A program made the translations under genes and the position numbers. A stretch of 33,832 bases of DNA from Candidatus Woesearchaeota archaeon (lineage in GTDB: Archaea; Nanobdellota; Nanobdellia; Woesearchaeales; GW2011-AR4). Where the stretch lies: positions 1 to 33,832 of the forward strand of contig JACPMV010000007.1 in assembly GCA_016185845.1 (NCBI GenBank), in the 5' to 3' direction. Below the pieces are notes generated by a model. It was not told the origin of the DNA and ran no database searches. It was given only the letters and a program-made list of their open reading frames with translations. Below are positions 16,836 through 24,850 of the stretch, piece by piece. Numbering within the stretch: the first letter of the stretch is position 1; each line of letters starts with the position of its first letter.

Positions 16836-17160
16836 TTAAACTTTTCTTCGCAATTTGTCATAATCTTCTCGGGCAAGCTTGATTTGTTTTAGTATTTCTG
16901 CCAATAACCCTTTGCCCAATTCTTCATCGCCATGAACAGGGACAACTGTTAATCTTCCATCAGGATGCTTGTATCTTGCATGGCTACCGGCTTGGTGCAG
17001 TTGTCAAAAATCGCATTTATAATAATTTATTAACGATTTTTGAGCATGCTCGGAAATCAAAACAATTATTATATATTTTGTGATTTCCGACATTTTCAAA
17101 ACCCAGCTTTTCTAATATTTTGCATAATTTTCTTCCAGAAATAGGCACAAGTTTTGCCAT
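16836..17160 (-). pseudogene. hicA: hicA mRNA-interferase toxin, split by a 91-bp insert
   Basis: The N-terminal part reads MAKLVPISGRKLCKILEKLG then FENV. The C-terminal part, in another frame, reads HQAGSHARYKHPDGR, VVPVHGDEELGKGLL, then EILKQIKLAREDYDKLRRKV and a stop. Together they make a complete HicA (dsRBD-like fold; the His of GSHARY is the catalytic residue). Between V and H lie 91 extra bases that shift the frame and bring a stop at once, so the toxin cannot be made as one chain. The sequence on both sides is undamaged, so the insertion looks recent. The start follows the hicB stop directly. Confidence 0.85.
16998..17090 (-). repeat. About 91-bp palindromic element inserted in hicA
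   Basis: On the coding strand the element has a perfect TCGGAAATCA/TGATTTCCGA pair (N21 between), an AGCATGCT palindrome in the middle, and a perfect CAAAAATCG/CGATTTTTG pair (N20 between). The ends also match as 9/11 terminal inverted repeats (TGTCGGAAATC and GATTTTTGACA), and the centre is a quasi-palindrome (GAGCATGCTC flanked by GATTTCC and AAAAATC). It carries no ORF. It resembles a small non-autonomous (MITE-like) element. No other copy or clear target duplication was seen. Confidence 0.6.
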
Positions 17161-17385
17161 TCATAAGTTAACCTCAATCTGCTGGAGCCCGATGAATTTC
17201 ATTTGATTATGCTCTTCCTTATCAGCTTCTAAGCACACTTGTATGGCCTCTTTGACCCTCTCCATAGCCTGCTGCACAGTTTTTCCCTGTGTGTAGCAGC
17301 CAGATATGTCTGGAACTTTAGCTACATAAATTCCATCTTCATCCTGCTCTATGAGCACCGTAAAATTTCTGATTTTTTTCTGCAT
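17161..17385 (-). CDS. hicB: HicB-family antitoxin
   Basis: A 74-aa protein from ATG 17385: NFTVLIEQDEDGIYVAKVPD, SGCYTQGKT, QAMERVKEAIQVCLE. This is the standard HicB partial RNase H-like fold that blocks HicA. No C-terminal DNA-binding domain is present. I chose ATG 17385 over earlier in-frame starts because a TATA box at 17408-17415 lies 26 bases upstream, giving a leaderless mRNA, and the family fold begins there. The order hicB-hicA (stop directly followed by ATG) is a normal toxin-antitoxin pair, but the toxin is broken, so HicB is now an orphan. Confidence 0.85.
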   Translation of the reverse strand: MQKKIRNFTVLIEQDEDGIYVAKVPDISGCYTQGKTVQQAMERVKEAIQVCLEADKEEHNQMKFIGLQQIEVNL

Positions 17386-17407
17386 ATTGATATTCTTGCT
17401 CATTTTG

Positions 17408-17415
17408 TATATAAA
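17408..17415 (-). promoter_or_regulatory. TATA box of hicB
   Basis: TTTATATA on the coding strand lies 26 bases before the ATG at 17385, inside the non-coding gap and just after the stop of the 1319-aa gene. Confidence 0.5.
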
Positions 17416-17425
17416 TCTTTTTGTT

Positions 17426-20400
17426 TCACCAGTCATTCATATCCGCATCAGAGCCCTGCCTTGACTGCCGCTGGGCTTGCGTCTTTAGCGTTGTCGGCTC
17501 TCCGGAAGCTGCCTGAATCGTGTTGCAAAGCTCATTATTCTTTATCTTCCATTTTAACGGGATTTTGTCAAAGGTTATGCAGATTTTTGCGTATTCGCCC
17601 TTTGTCTCCTTAACTATTGCATTGGAGCCCATCCTGCCGAATGATGAGCCCCGGGGTATTCTTATATCTTTTTTGAACAGTTTTATGCTGCTGCCGTCTT
17701 CTCTTTTTATTAAGGCGTTTATTGTCATGTTTTCAGGCGCCCTTAAGTCATTTTCATAGTCGCCGTTCCTGACGCTGAATGTTATCTTGTAGATATAGGA
17801 AGTTGTCCCGTCGCTTAAGTTTACTATTGGCTGCGTTCTTGTTGCCTCTATGTGCGCCCCTATCTGGGCCAATCCTTGCGGCGTTTCTGCATAGGCAATG
17901 CCCTCGCTTTGGCCTTCAATGTCTTTCTCGCATATTGCGCTTGTCCAGTACTCCGTTCCAAGATACAGCCTTGAGAAAGCCTCGTCAACATCCTGCCTCC
18001 ACTTGAGCAGTTCGCTGTCGTCTATGAATAATGTCGCAAAATATCTCAGGCCCCTGAACTGGGTGAAGACTCTTTCGAAATCAGCGAAGAAATTCTGGTA
18101 TTTTTCCCTTGATGCTTCTTTTCTTTCTGCTTTAGCTAATTCATCTCTTTGGTCTTTTGCCTTATCCCTTTGGTCTTCTACTTTTGCTTCTTCAAATTGT
18201 TCTTCAATATTTTTTGAAGTTGGGTTTGCATTATCCCCGACATATTGCCCATTTTGGGCTTTTACAAATACCTTGTTATCCTTAACGTATAGATCTCGAC
18301 CTGCGCTACCTTTCTGGCCAGTAATTTTTTGATAGCCGTTTTCGTCTGGAGGCTCTAAATTCAATATATTCGTGCTTCCACCAATGCTTATGGATATCTT
18401 TCTTATAAATGGATCTTTTGTTAAATCCTCTGGGTTGGTGTATTCAACTTTAACATCTCTAACTACTCCGTTTTTGTCTTGAAATATAGATGAGGTGCTT
18501 GCTACGTCTTTGTTGTTTACATTATAGGCTATTGTGTCATATTGCCCCTGAAGATTTCCGCTGCTGTCTCTGGCACAGCCTGTTGCGTCCCTGCATGTTG
18601 TGTCTGTTACAGTTCCCTCTGGATTTCTTTGCCTTAAAGATTTTACATTATTTGTTCCTTTGACTCTTTCTTCCTGGAATATTGAGTTGTCTTCATATGT
18701 TCTGACTTCCTTTGTGCCATCTTGGCTTGTGATAGTTCGTGTGGCTATTGTTGTAGCTGGCAGCTGCCTTTGCGCTTGTTGATCTATACTTATTTCTATA
18801 TCTGTATATTGAATTAAATCCTGACCACTTTCAAATACAAACCTTAGTGCTCCATTAGACTCTTTATTTATCTCTTTGATTTTTAGTCCATTCAATGTGT
18901 CCCCCACTCTTAAGTCACTGTACTTTGTCGTAGTAGGGAGGGTCTCATAACGCGGCAAACCTCCCGGAGTTACAGATACCCTTGCCTTATCAATATCTAT
19001 ACCAAAACTTCTTGCTTCGGCAATGGCTGTAGAAACTAAAAATGCAGAACTATATGAATCTATTACTGGCACGGCTTGATAATTTGAAATTTGACTGGAC
19101 GTGAGACCTAATTCTCTCAAAGTTTTATAATTTACGGTATTGCCATTGATAGTTACTTTAGAATCATCAGTCAGAATACCAGTAAATGGAATTGAATATT
19201 GAATATCGACAGTTTGTCCCTCCCTTTTTAATTGTCTCTCAAAAATTTTTGATGTAGGTTTCCCGTCTTTGTATTCTATTGTTTCCCTAACTTTCGAGTC
19301 TATGGTTTTTAATTCGCTGTCTTGCTCTTTAGTGGCTGTAGTAACAACCTGCTGCGTTATCTCGCCGGCATTATTGAATTTATTATCTGTTCTTGTTTGG
19401 CCGATTACAGTTTTTTTGTCTGCAGCAAACTCATCTTGTATTTCGGTAACTATATTGCCTTTTGCATCTTTGATTGTAGCTTTATTTGCCCCTGTAGTAA
19501 TTACTCTTTTATCTTTTAAAGGATAATCTGTTCCTCCAGTATATTCGCCCCAGTTTATGCTTCCAACTATGTTTTTGGCAAGATCGTCTGGCAACAATCT
19601 GGTGTCTAATACTTTGTCAGATATCGTCACTTTTGTTATCGTTTTTCCATCCGGGCTGAAATCCTGAACTACCGGAATTCTTTGCTTATTTGCTCCGGTT
19701 TGAAAGGTAGTTTCGCTTGTTCTTATGTTATTTGTGAGTACTGTTGTTTTATCTTTGGTGTATAGTGTTGTAGTTGTTCCTTGAACTATTTTTATTTCAT
19801 TGGAAGACGAAAAGACTTGACTTCCAGCCTCTCTGGCAGCATCAATTGCTGCTTGGATTGCTTGCTTTTGTGACTGGCCCATACCTTCTGTATTAAAATT
19901 TTTTATGCCCTCGATATCGGTTATTTTGATAAAATTTTCAGATATCTCAATTGTCTTTGCCACCAATGTTCCAGAGTCATCTCTAACAGCGTTATTGGGA
20001 TCAATAACCACATTTCCGTATAATGAACTGGCTGCAACCCGATTGGTCGGATTAGATGGATTAATAGCAACATAATTGCCATCTGCTTGCTTATATCTTG
20101 ATATCAAGTTTCCGTGCAATGTAACATACTCAACGTCTTCAATTTTATACCTGTTCCCTCCAAGATGGGTTACTTGCAAAGTCTCTCCTTTAGGAACATT
20201 AAATGTAACTCCTTTTATGTTTGGATTCCTTGCAGAGTCGACAGCTGTGATTAAATACCTAGTCTCTAGATTTCCAAGAGGCTGGTAAACAGTCACTCCT
20301 CCGGTTTCTCTTGGATTTAATCGCCCTTGCGCAAGCGCGTCCATAATTAGTATTTCATCATCTTGTTCTAACGCATTAGGACGTTTGCCAGTAACAAACC

Positions 20401-21385
20401 CTATTTGTTCTTCGGTTAATCTCTGATTACCAAATTGGTATGTAACTGGCTGTCCTGGGGCTCCCTGCGCTGAAGTGCCAGAGCTAGCGCGTATTGCACC
20501 TCTCCTTACTGACAATTCGTCGTTATTTAGGTTAACATCTGTGAAGCGTGCATAACTATCTCCTAATGGGATTGTTTCTGTTATTTGATTTCCGTTGAAA
20601 TTAAACCTTGCATTTGGGTTTGAATTTATAGCATCCCGGATTCTTATTCCTATAAGCGATGATTGCTCTATACTGGTGGGTCGTGTTACACTTGTTAATT
20701 CAGCTAATCCCTCCCAAGTTCCAGTTCTTCTAGTGGTCATAGTTAATGTATTAGTATTACTGTTAAAAGTCCCAATTACATATTTTATTCCGCTTGCATC
20801 TTGGGTTATATGCACATATTCGTTATCATGCCCCGTATAGATATAATCTCTTCCATCACTTGCGCTGTGAAGAAATTTAGGCTGCTGTGCTGCTGCTGGC
20901 TGTGCAGCCTGCATCCCGCTTATCCCTTCCAGCCCGGTAACTTCCCCGGTAATAAAATTCCGGGATTCCTGCTGCTTTTGGGAATATTGGATTTCATCGG
21001 TTTCCTGTTCTTCGGGATATTGTATTTCTGCTGTTTCATCATAATCAGTAAACTCAATTTTTCCGTACGAATCCACCACTGCCAACCCATCAAGTCCTGA
21101 AGGGCTTTTTACTTTCAAATTCAATGGAGCATAAGAGTCAAAGCTTTCAAGATAAAACACATAGCCGTTTCTTAATTCGTACCAGCCTTCATTTAAGTGC
21201 TTCAATTCATTGAAACTGATTTCTTTTGCTGCAGGCCCTGTGAAGCTTGGCGGCTCTTCGGCAGCAACATTGGCTGTGATAGTGCCGTCAAGGTAAAAAG
21301 ATGAAGCCAATATCAGCGCTATCAATAATGTTGCAGTTGTCAGGCTGATCAGCTTTGCTGCTTTGCTTTGTTTTAGTCTTTTCAT
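17426..21385 (-). CDS. Cassette B giant secreted protein (1319 aa)
   Basis: It starts with a basic stretch and a signal peptide or membrane anchor (KLISLTTATLLIALILASSF). A long region rich in Thr, Asn and Asp beta-strand motifs with loosely repeated strand-turn units follows (e.g. ADGNYVAINP, DASGIKYVIG). Near 1080 is a charged Lys/Asp/Arg coiled stretch. The C-terminal domain (about 1100-1290) has RGLRYFATLFIDDSELLKWR, YWTSAICEKD and YKITFSVRNGDY. I associate this domain with giant proteins of Woesearchaeota, from memory. It follows the 361-aa gene by 26 bp and closes cassette B. Its function is unknown; it is likely an extracellular or surface component. Confidence 0.65.
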   Translation of the reverse strand: MKRLKQSKAAKLISLTTATLLIALILASSFYLDGTITANVAAEEPPSFTGPAAKEISFNELKHLNEGWYELRNGYVFYLESFDSYAPLNLKVKSPSGLDGLAVVDSYGKIEFTDYDETAEIQYPEEQETDEIQYSQKQQESRNFITGEVTGLEGISGMQAAQPAAAQQPKFLHSASDGRDYIYTGHDNEYVHITQDASGIKYVIGTFNSNTNTLTMTTRRTGTWEGLAELTSVTRPTSIEQSSLIGIRIRDAINSNPNARFNFNGNQITETIPLGDSYARFTDVNLNNDELSVRRGAIRASSGTSAQGAPGQPVTYQFGNQRLTEEQIGFVTGKRPNALEQDDEILIMDALAQGRLNPRETGGVTVYQPLGNLETRYLITAVDSARNPNIKGVTFNVPKGETLQVTHLGGNRYKIEDVEYVTLHGNLISRYKQADGNYVAINPSNPTNRVAASSLYGNVVIDPNNAVRDDSGTLVAKTIEISENFIKITDIEGIKNFNTEGMGQSQKQAIQAAIDAAREAGSQVFSSSNEIKIVQGTTTTLYTKDKTTVLTNNIRTSETTFQTGANKQRIPVVQDFSPDGKTITKVTISDKVLDTRLLPDDLAKNIVGSINWGEYTGGTDYPLKDKRVITTGANKATIKDAKGNIVTEIQDEFAADKKTVIGQTRTDNKFNNAGEITQQVVTTATKEQDSELKTIDSKVRETIEYKDGKPTSKIFERQLKREGQTVDIQYSIPFTGILTDDSKVTINGNTVNYKTLRELGLTSSQISNYQAVPVIDSYSSAFLVSTAIAEARSFGIDIDKARVSVTPGGLPRYETLPTTTKYSDLRVGDTLNGLKIKEINKESNGALRFVFESGQDLIQYTDIEISIDQQAQRQLPATTIATRTITSQDGTKEVRTYEDNSIFQEERVKGTNNVKSLRQRNPEGTVTDTTCRDATGCARDSSGNLQGQYDTIAYNVNNKDVASTSSIFQDKNGVVRDVKVEYTNPEDLTKDPFIRKISISIGGSTNILNLEPPDENGYQKITGQKGSAGRDLYVKDNKVFVKAQNGQYVGDNANPTSKNIEEQFEEAKVEDQRDKAKDQRDELAKAERKEASREKYQNFFADFERVFTQFRGLRYFATLFIDDSELLKWRQDVDEAFSRLYLGTEYWTSAICEKDIEGQSEGIAYAETPQGLAQIGAHIEATRTQPIVNLSDGTTSYIYKITFSVRNGDYENDLRAPENMTINALIKREDGSSIKLFKKDIRIPRGSSFGRMGSNAIVKETKGEYAKICITFDKIPLKWKIKNNELCNTIQAASGEPTTLKTQAQRQSRQGSDADMNDW

Positions 21386-21411
21386 CTTATTGCGAAAGGT
21401 TTATTTTCATT

Positions 21412-22497
21412 TTACCTGTTTCCTGTGCTCGGTGCCGGACTTGAGGATGGTGCGGTCGCTGGTGCTGGTGCGGATTCTTCACTTTCCTCTTCTTCATCTT
21501 CTCCTAAATCCAATCTTGAGCAGTAATCCTGCCGTATCTTGAAGCCTTCCTTGTATATTCCCTGCACATTTTCCAGGACTTCGCCGGCTTTTGAGGTTAG
21601 TCTTGCAACTTCGCACGCAATAAACGCCGTGCTAGAAGTGCCAGGCGGAGCTGGGCATACATGCAAACAAGCAGCTCCAATTCCTATTCCAAGAGCTGAA
21701 AACGGATTTGACAAAGCTTCTTTTATTATGTTTGTAAAATAGTCAAATACTGCTGTGTAGGGTATTAATGCAAAAACCTCTCCCCACAGATACTTGCATT
21801 CTGCGTAATTCTTCAGATCTTCGCAGGCCTTTGCAGGCAGCCCGTCTTTGGCAACAGAATTTTCCAGGCAGTCTGCATACAGGCATTTTATCTGCCTGAA
21901 CTTTTCCAAGCCTGAGATTATGCCGGGAACACATGCAAATACGAATGCTGTGCCTAGGTTATTATTTGGATCCATATATCCGGCAAGTCCTTGCCCTCTT
22001 TTGCTAAGCTGTGTCTGTTGAGGATCATATCCTTGCCCAGGACCTGGCAAAATTTCCCCCAATGGGAGCTTATTGATCTGGCCAGTAACCCAATTCTGAT
22101 ATCTGCCCATTACGCCAGGAGCCCATTGGCAGTTGACAAAGCTACAGAATTTTCCTCCTGTGACCCAGGCAGAGTCAGCCGCAACAGCAGTGGCTTGCTC
22201 TGTCCCGCAGGATGCAGTTTTTTTTGCATAGAGAGCTGCAGCAGCTGGTGGCAGGGCTGAAACAGAGTCTGTAGCAACTGCTTCAATTATAGTTATGGTG
22301 GACCAGATGGTCACGACATTATAGATTATTCCAAACATCTGGCATATCTTCCTGGCATAAAACATAATTTTATTCAGCTGGCCTACGATCTTCATGCTCT
22401 CTCTTGCATCAGTTTTAGCATCATCTATCTTCTTCTGTATTCCCTCGTCAAACTTGCCCAAAGGCATATTGTAGAACCTTCTGTATTCCCTCGTCAA
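21412..22497 (-). CDS. Cassette B cysteine-rich membrane protein (downstream half of a split gene)
   Basis: A 361-aa ORF with an amphipathic start (FYNMPLGKFDEGIQKKIDD), a membrane helix at about 47-74, a cysteine-rich loop (about 15 Cys, several as CxxxC), a hydrophobic segment near 175-190 and another near 230-270, and a Glu/Pro/Ala/Ser tail. Topologically it matches the N-terminal part of the 1534-aa protein of cassette A. Its first 22 codons lie in the second copy of a 46-bp tandem duplication. With one copy removed, the frame is continuous with the upstream 751-aa ORF, giving a 1081-aa protein. As it stands it has no ribosome site of its own and would need reinitiation. Confidence 0.65.
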   Translation of the reverse strand: MTREYRRFYNMPLGKFDEGIQKKIDDAKTDARESMKIVGQLNKIMFYARKICQMFGIIYNVVTIWSTITIIEAVATDSVSALPPAAAALYAKKTASCGTEQATAVAADSAWVTGGKFCSFVNCQWAPGVMGRYQNWVTGQINKLPLGEILPGPGQGYDPQQTQLSKRGQGLAGYMDPNNNLGTAFVFACVPGIISGLEKFRQIKCLYADCLENSVAKDGLPAKACEDLKNYAECKYLWGEVFALIPYTAVFDYFTNIIKEALSNPFSALGIGIGAACLHVCPAPPGTSSTAFIACEVARLTSKAGEVLENVQGIYKEGFKIRQDYCSRLDLGEDEEEESEESAPAPATAPSSSPAPSTGNR

Positions 22498-22523
22498 ACT
22501 TGCCCAAAGGCATATTGTAGAAC
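22432..22523 (-). repeat. Perfect 46-bp tandem duplication
   Basis: Two identical, adjacent 46-base copies (22432-22477 and 22478-22523). Both encode FYNMPLGKFDEGIQK. Because 46 is not a multiple of three, the second copy is read out of frame (VLQYAFGQV, then stop) and splits the gene. Confidence 0.97.
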
Positions 22524-24703
22524 TTTATTTCAAACTCGGCAGTCTCGGTTTCAGGATTCCTTGTTACCCTGTTTCCTGACCTTGAGATGATGCTGAAAGT
22601 GCAGGTTAATTTTGCCTCATTGATCTCAAGCGGATCTTTTTTCAGGGTTATTTCCAAAAATGGCTCTGTGCTTCCCCTTTCAGTGTTGAAGCTTTTAATG
22701 CCCTGCACTATTGGCTGGGTAATCTTGCAGCTTGAAAGAGTTATCGGGCTGATGGACAAAGTTTCAATGTTCTCGGCTTTTGGCTCAAGATTTATCCTGC
22801 AATAAGTCCTTTGGTTGAACAAAGTGCCAAGCTGCCTGTCAATGCTTTTTGGCGAGCATTCGACAGAATTGCTCCAAAAGTCAGGCGTTTGCCCGGCATC
22901 CAGCTCTAAAACTGTTAATGGCTTTTCTACAATCAATTCATTCAGCGCAGGGTCGGTAAAATTAAATTTTATATTATTTGTTCCGCCTTTGGTGATTGGC
23001 TCTGAAATCCAAGTGCACTGCTGCCTGCTGCCTTCAAGCCTTTTGCACGTGCCGGGAACTTTCACAGCAGTATTTGTAAACTTTGAAAAATCAGCAGTTG
23101 CAGCTATATCATTCTCATCTGTTATATTTGCTTCAACCGCAATCTTATCTTCGAGTTTAAACAAGTCTTTGGCAGAAGCGCTTAGAGTGCCTACAGGCGT
23201 CAGGCTTATTTCATTAACTCCAGTAACCACAGGGGGAACTGCATCTACTATGACTTCAACAGGCTGCGAATCTGAAGCCTTATTGTCAAAAATATCCTCT
23301 GTGTCGGATTTTATTTGCAGAGTAGCAGTGCCTTGGGGGAAATTTATGTTCCGCCACCTGCAAGTCCAAGTCGAGTCTTTTCTGCAGCTCTCTGCAGCAA
23401 ACCTTGAGCTGCCTACATACAAAAACACATCACTGCCAATCAATCCCGTAGCTTCGTCAAAATCCACTTCAACCAGGCTGCCTGTGGGCTTTGCAAACAG
23501 CTTGTCTTTTGATGAGCCTGCTTTTATTGACTGCAAAGCAGGCCCTTTGTCGTCCAAAGCCAGCGCCTTGCTTATCGTGGCAGTTGCCTTATTGCCCAGA
23601 ACATCTGCGGCATTTATTATGATGGCTCTTGAAGAACGCAGTATTGCAGGAGTAGTGCTGGGTGTTGAAGGTGCGGCAGTTGGCGCTCCGGTAATGCTCG
23701 AGCCTGTTCCCGGATTTAAGTCAATAGCCCATCTGCATCTTTGCGTTTCGCTGTTTAGCCGCTGGCATGCCGCCCTTACAAGCTTTGCCGAAGGATTCAA
23801 AGCAGTAAGCTCAGCTGATACGCTGCCTGCATCAAGGTCATTTGCTGATATGTCAACAGATACCTCGACAGAAACGCTGGAAGGGGCGTATGTGCTTATG
23901 GCAACGCCTCTCCTGATTATTACAAAAGTTTCCGTCAAAATCCTCGGCGCTGTTGAATCCAAAGAGAACTGTAAAGATGCTTCCTGGGAAACCTGCCCGA
24001 ACTTGTCTGTTGCTTTTGCTATTATTACATTTACGCCATCATCAAATTTTTTTGCATCAAGCGTCAGCCTGTCTTTTATTGTGCATCCTTCAGTTTTCGG
24101 GTCTATTGCCTGCTTGAACGAGCCGTCTGAAGACGCAAACTCTATGCTTTTTATGCCGGAGCATCTTCCTGCGCACGAAGCCCCATTGCATGACAAATCT
24201 GTAACTTCATAATCCAGGAGAATGCTTTCTGCCGCTGAAAATGTTTCCTTTGGGGCTGATAACTGCAGAACCGGCGGCAAGCTGTCTACGGCAACAGTTC
24301 CTGCTTTTGAGTCTTCAAGCTGAGTCTTGGCCGCGTCCTTGAACAGGCTTATTACAAACTGGACAGGATTGTTGCCAAAATTCTGCTTTCCAGCAGCAGG
24401 ATATTTTAAAGTGCATACTGCAGAATTAGCCGTGCCTGAAGTAGCTGTTCCCGAAGCGCAATTGTCAAACTTTATGTTTGCGCCAAGATATACATTGTCT
24501 TTTGTTATCTGGGTTGTTGCGCTTGTTGCCTCGACGCTGAAATCAAGCGCGTCGCTTGGCCTTGCAATTCCCTCAATGCCGTCGCTGCCCTTTACAGTCA
24601 CCTTGTCTATGCCCGCATACGCGCCTGTAACATAAAAGGGAATAGTTACAACTAAAGCAATCAAAAATGACGCTATAAACTGCAGATATTTTTCTTGATT
24701 CAT
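22448..24703 (-). CDS. Cassette B secreted Ig-like protein (upstream half of a split gene)
   Basis: A 751-aa protein with a signal peptide (FLIALVVTIPFYVTGAYAG) and a chain of Ig-like beta domains. Repeated (D)xxxP(P)(V/R)(V/L) turns, e.g. DSLPPVLQL, DSTAPRIL and DAVPPVVTG, mark domain starts; Cys pairs are common. The likely role is an extracellular stalk or adhesin. The last nine residues are frameshifted sequence caused by the 46-bp duplication. The ATG at 24703 overlaps the stop of the 49-aa ORF as ATGA, so translation is probably coupled. It is the counterpart of the 607-aa cassette A protein. Confidence 0.75.
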   Translation of the reverse strand: MNQEKYLQFIASFLIALVVTIPFYVTGAYAGIDKVTVKGSDGIEGIARPSDALDFSVEATSATTQITKDNVYLGANIKFDNCASGTATSGTANSAVCTLKYPAAGKQNFGNNPVQFVISLFKDAAKTQLEDSKAGTVAVDSLPPVLQLSAPKETFSAAESILLDYEVTDLSCNGASCAGRCSGIKSIEFASSDGSFKQAIDPKTEGCTIKDRLTLDAKKFDDGVNVIIAKATDKFGQVSQEASLQFSLDSTAPRILTETFVIIRRGVAISTYAPSSVSVEVSVDISANDLDAGSVSAELTALNPSAKLVRAACQRLNSETQRCRWAIDLNPGTGSSITGAPTAAPSTPSTTPAILRSSRAIIINAADVLGNKATATISKALALDDKGPALQSIKAGSSKDKLFAKPTGSLVEVDFDEATGLIGSDVFLYVGSSRFAAESCRKDSTWTCRWRNINFPQGTATLQIKSDTEDIFDNKASDSQPVEVIVDAVPPVVTGVNEISLTPVGTLSASAKDLFKLEDKIAVEANITDENDIAATADFSKFTNTAVKVPGTCKRLEGSRQQCTWISEPITKGGTNNIKFNFTDPALNELIVEKPLTVLELDAGQTPDFWSNSVECSPKSIDRQLGTLFNQRTYCRINLEPKAENIETLSISPITLSSCKITQPIVQGIKSFNTERGSTEPFLEITLKKDPLEINEAKLTCTFSIISRSGNRVTRNPETETAEFEIKFYNMPLGKFDEGIQKVLQYAFGQV

Positions 24704-24849
24704 TTTTTATTGCCTATTTTTATTTTATATGTGCTTAAAGTGTAGCTCTGCACAATTATGGAGTCTGCTGCCTTAATCCTGTATTTTTTAATCTCATAAT
24801 ACTCTGAAAATCTCATGATGGCCAGTTTCATTATTTTTATCAGGTTCAT
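24700..24849 (-). CDS. 49-aa ORF coupled between cassette B genes
   Basis: MNLIKIMKLAIMRFSEYYEI...KIKIGNKK. It starts one base after the stop of the 713-aa gene (TAA-A-ATG) and its stop overlaps the next start (ATGA). Such exact spacing at both ends argues for a translated gene. The protein is basic, with an amphipathic first half and no clear membrane helix. Function unknown. A frame kept open only to carry ribosomes between its neighbours is also possible. Confidence 0.5.
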   Translation of the reverse strand: MNLIKIMKLAIMRFSEYYEIKKYRIKAADSIIVQSYTLSTYKIKIGNKK

Positions 24850-24850
24850 T

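Noticed and set aside
16998-17090. The hicA insert as a second mRNA intron
   Set aside because: I tried both frame-restoring cut points; the flanking exon bases do not form a central 4-bp helix with 3-nt bulges. The ends instead pair as a continuous inverted repeat.
22815-24212. A 465-codon open frame on the plus strand opposite the 751-aa gene
   Set aside because: It is antisense to a gene with a signal peptide, Ig-like domains and operon coupling. Its translation is Ser/Thr/Leu-rich without domains, as expected of a shadow frame.
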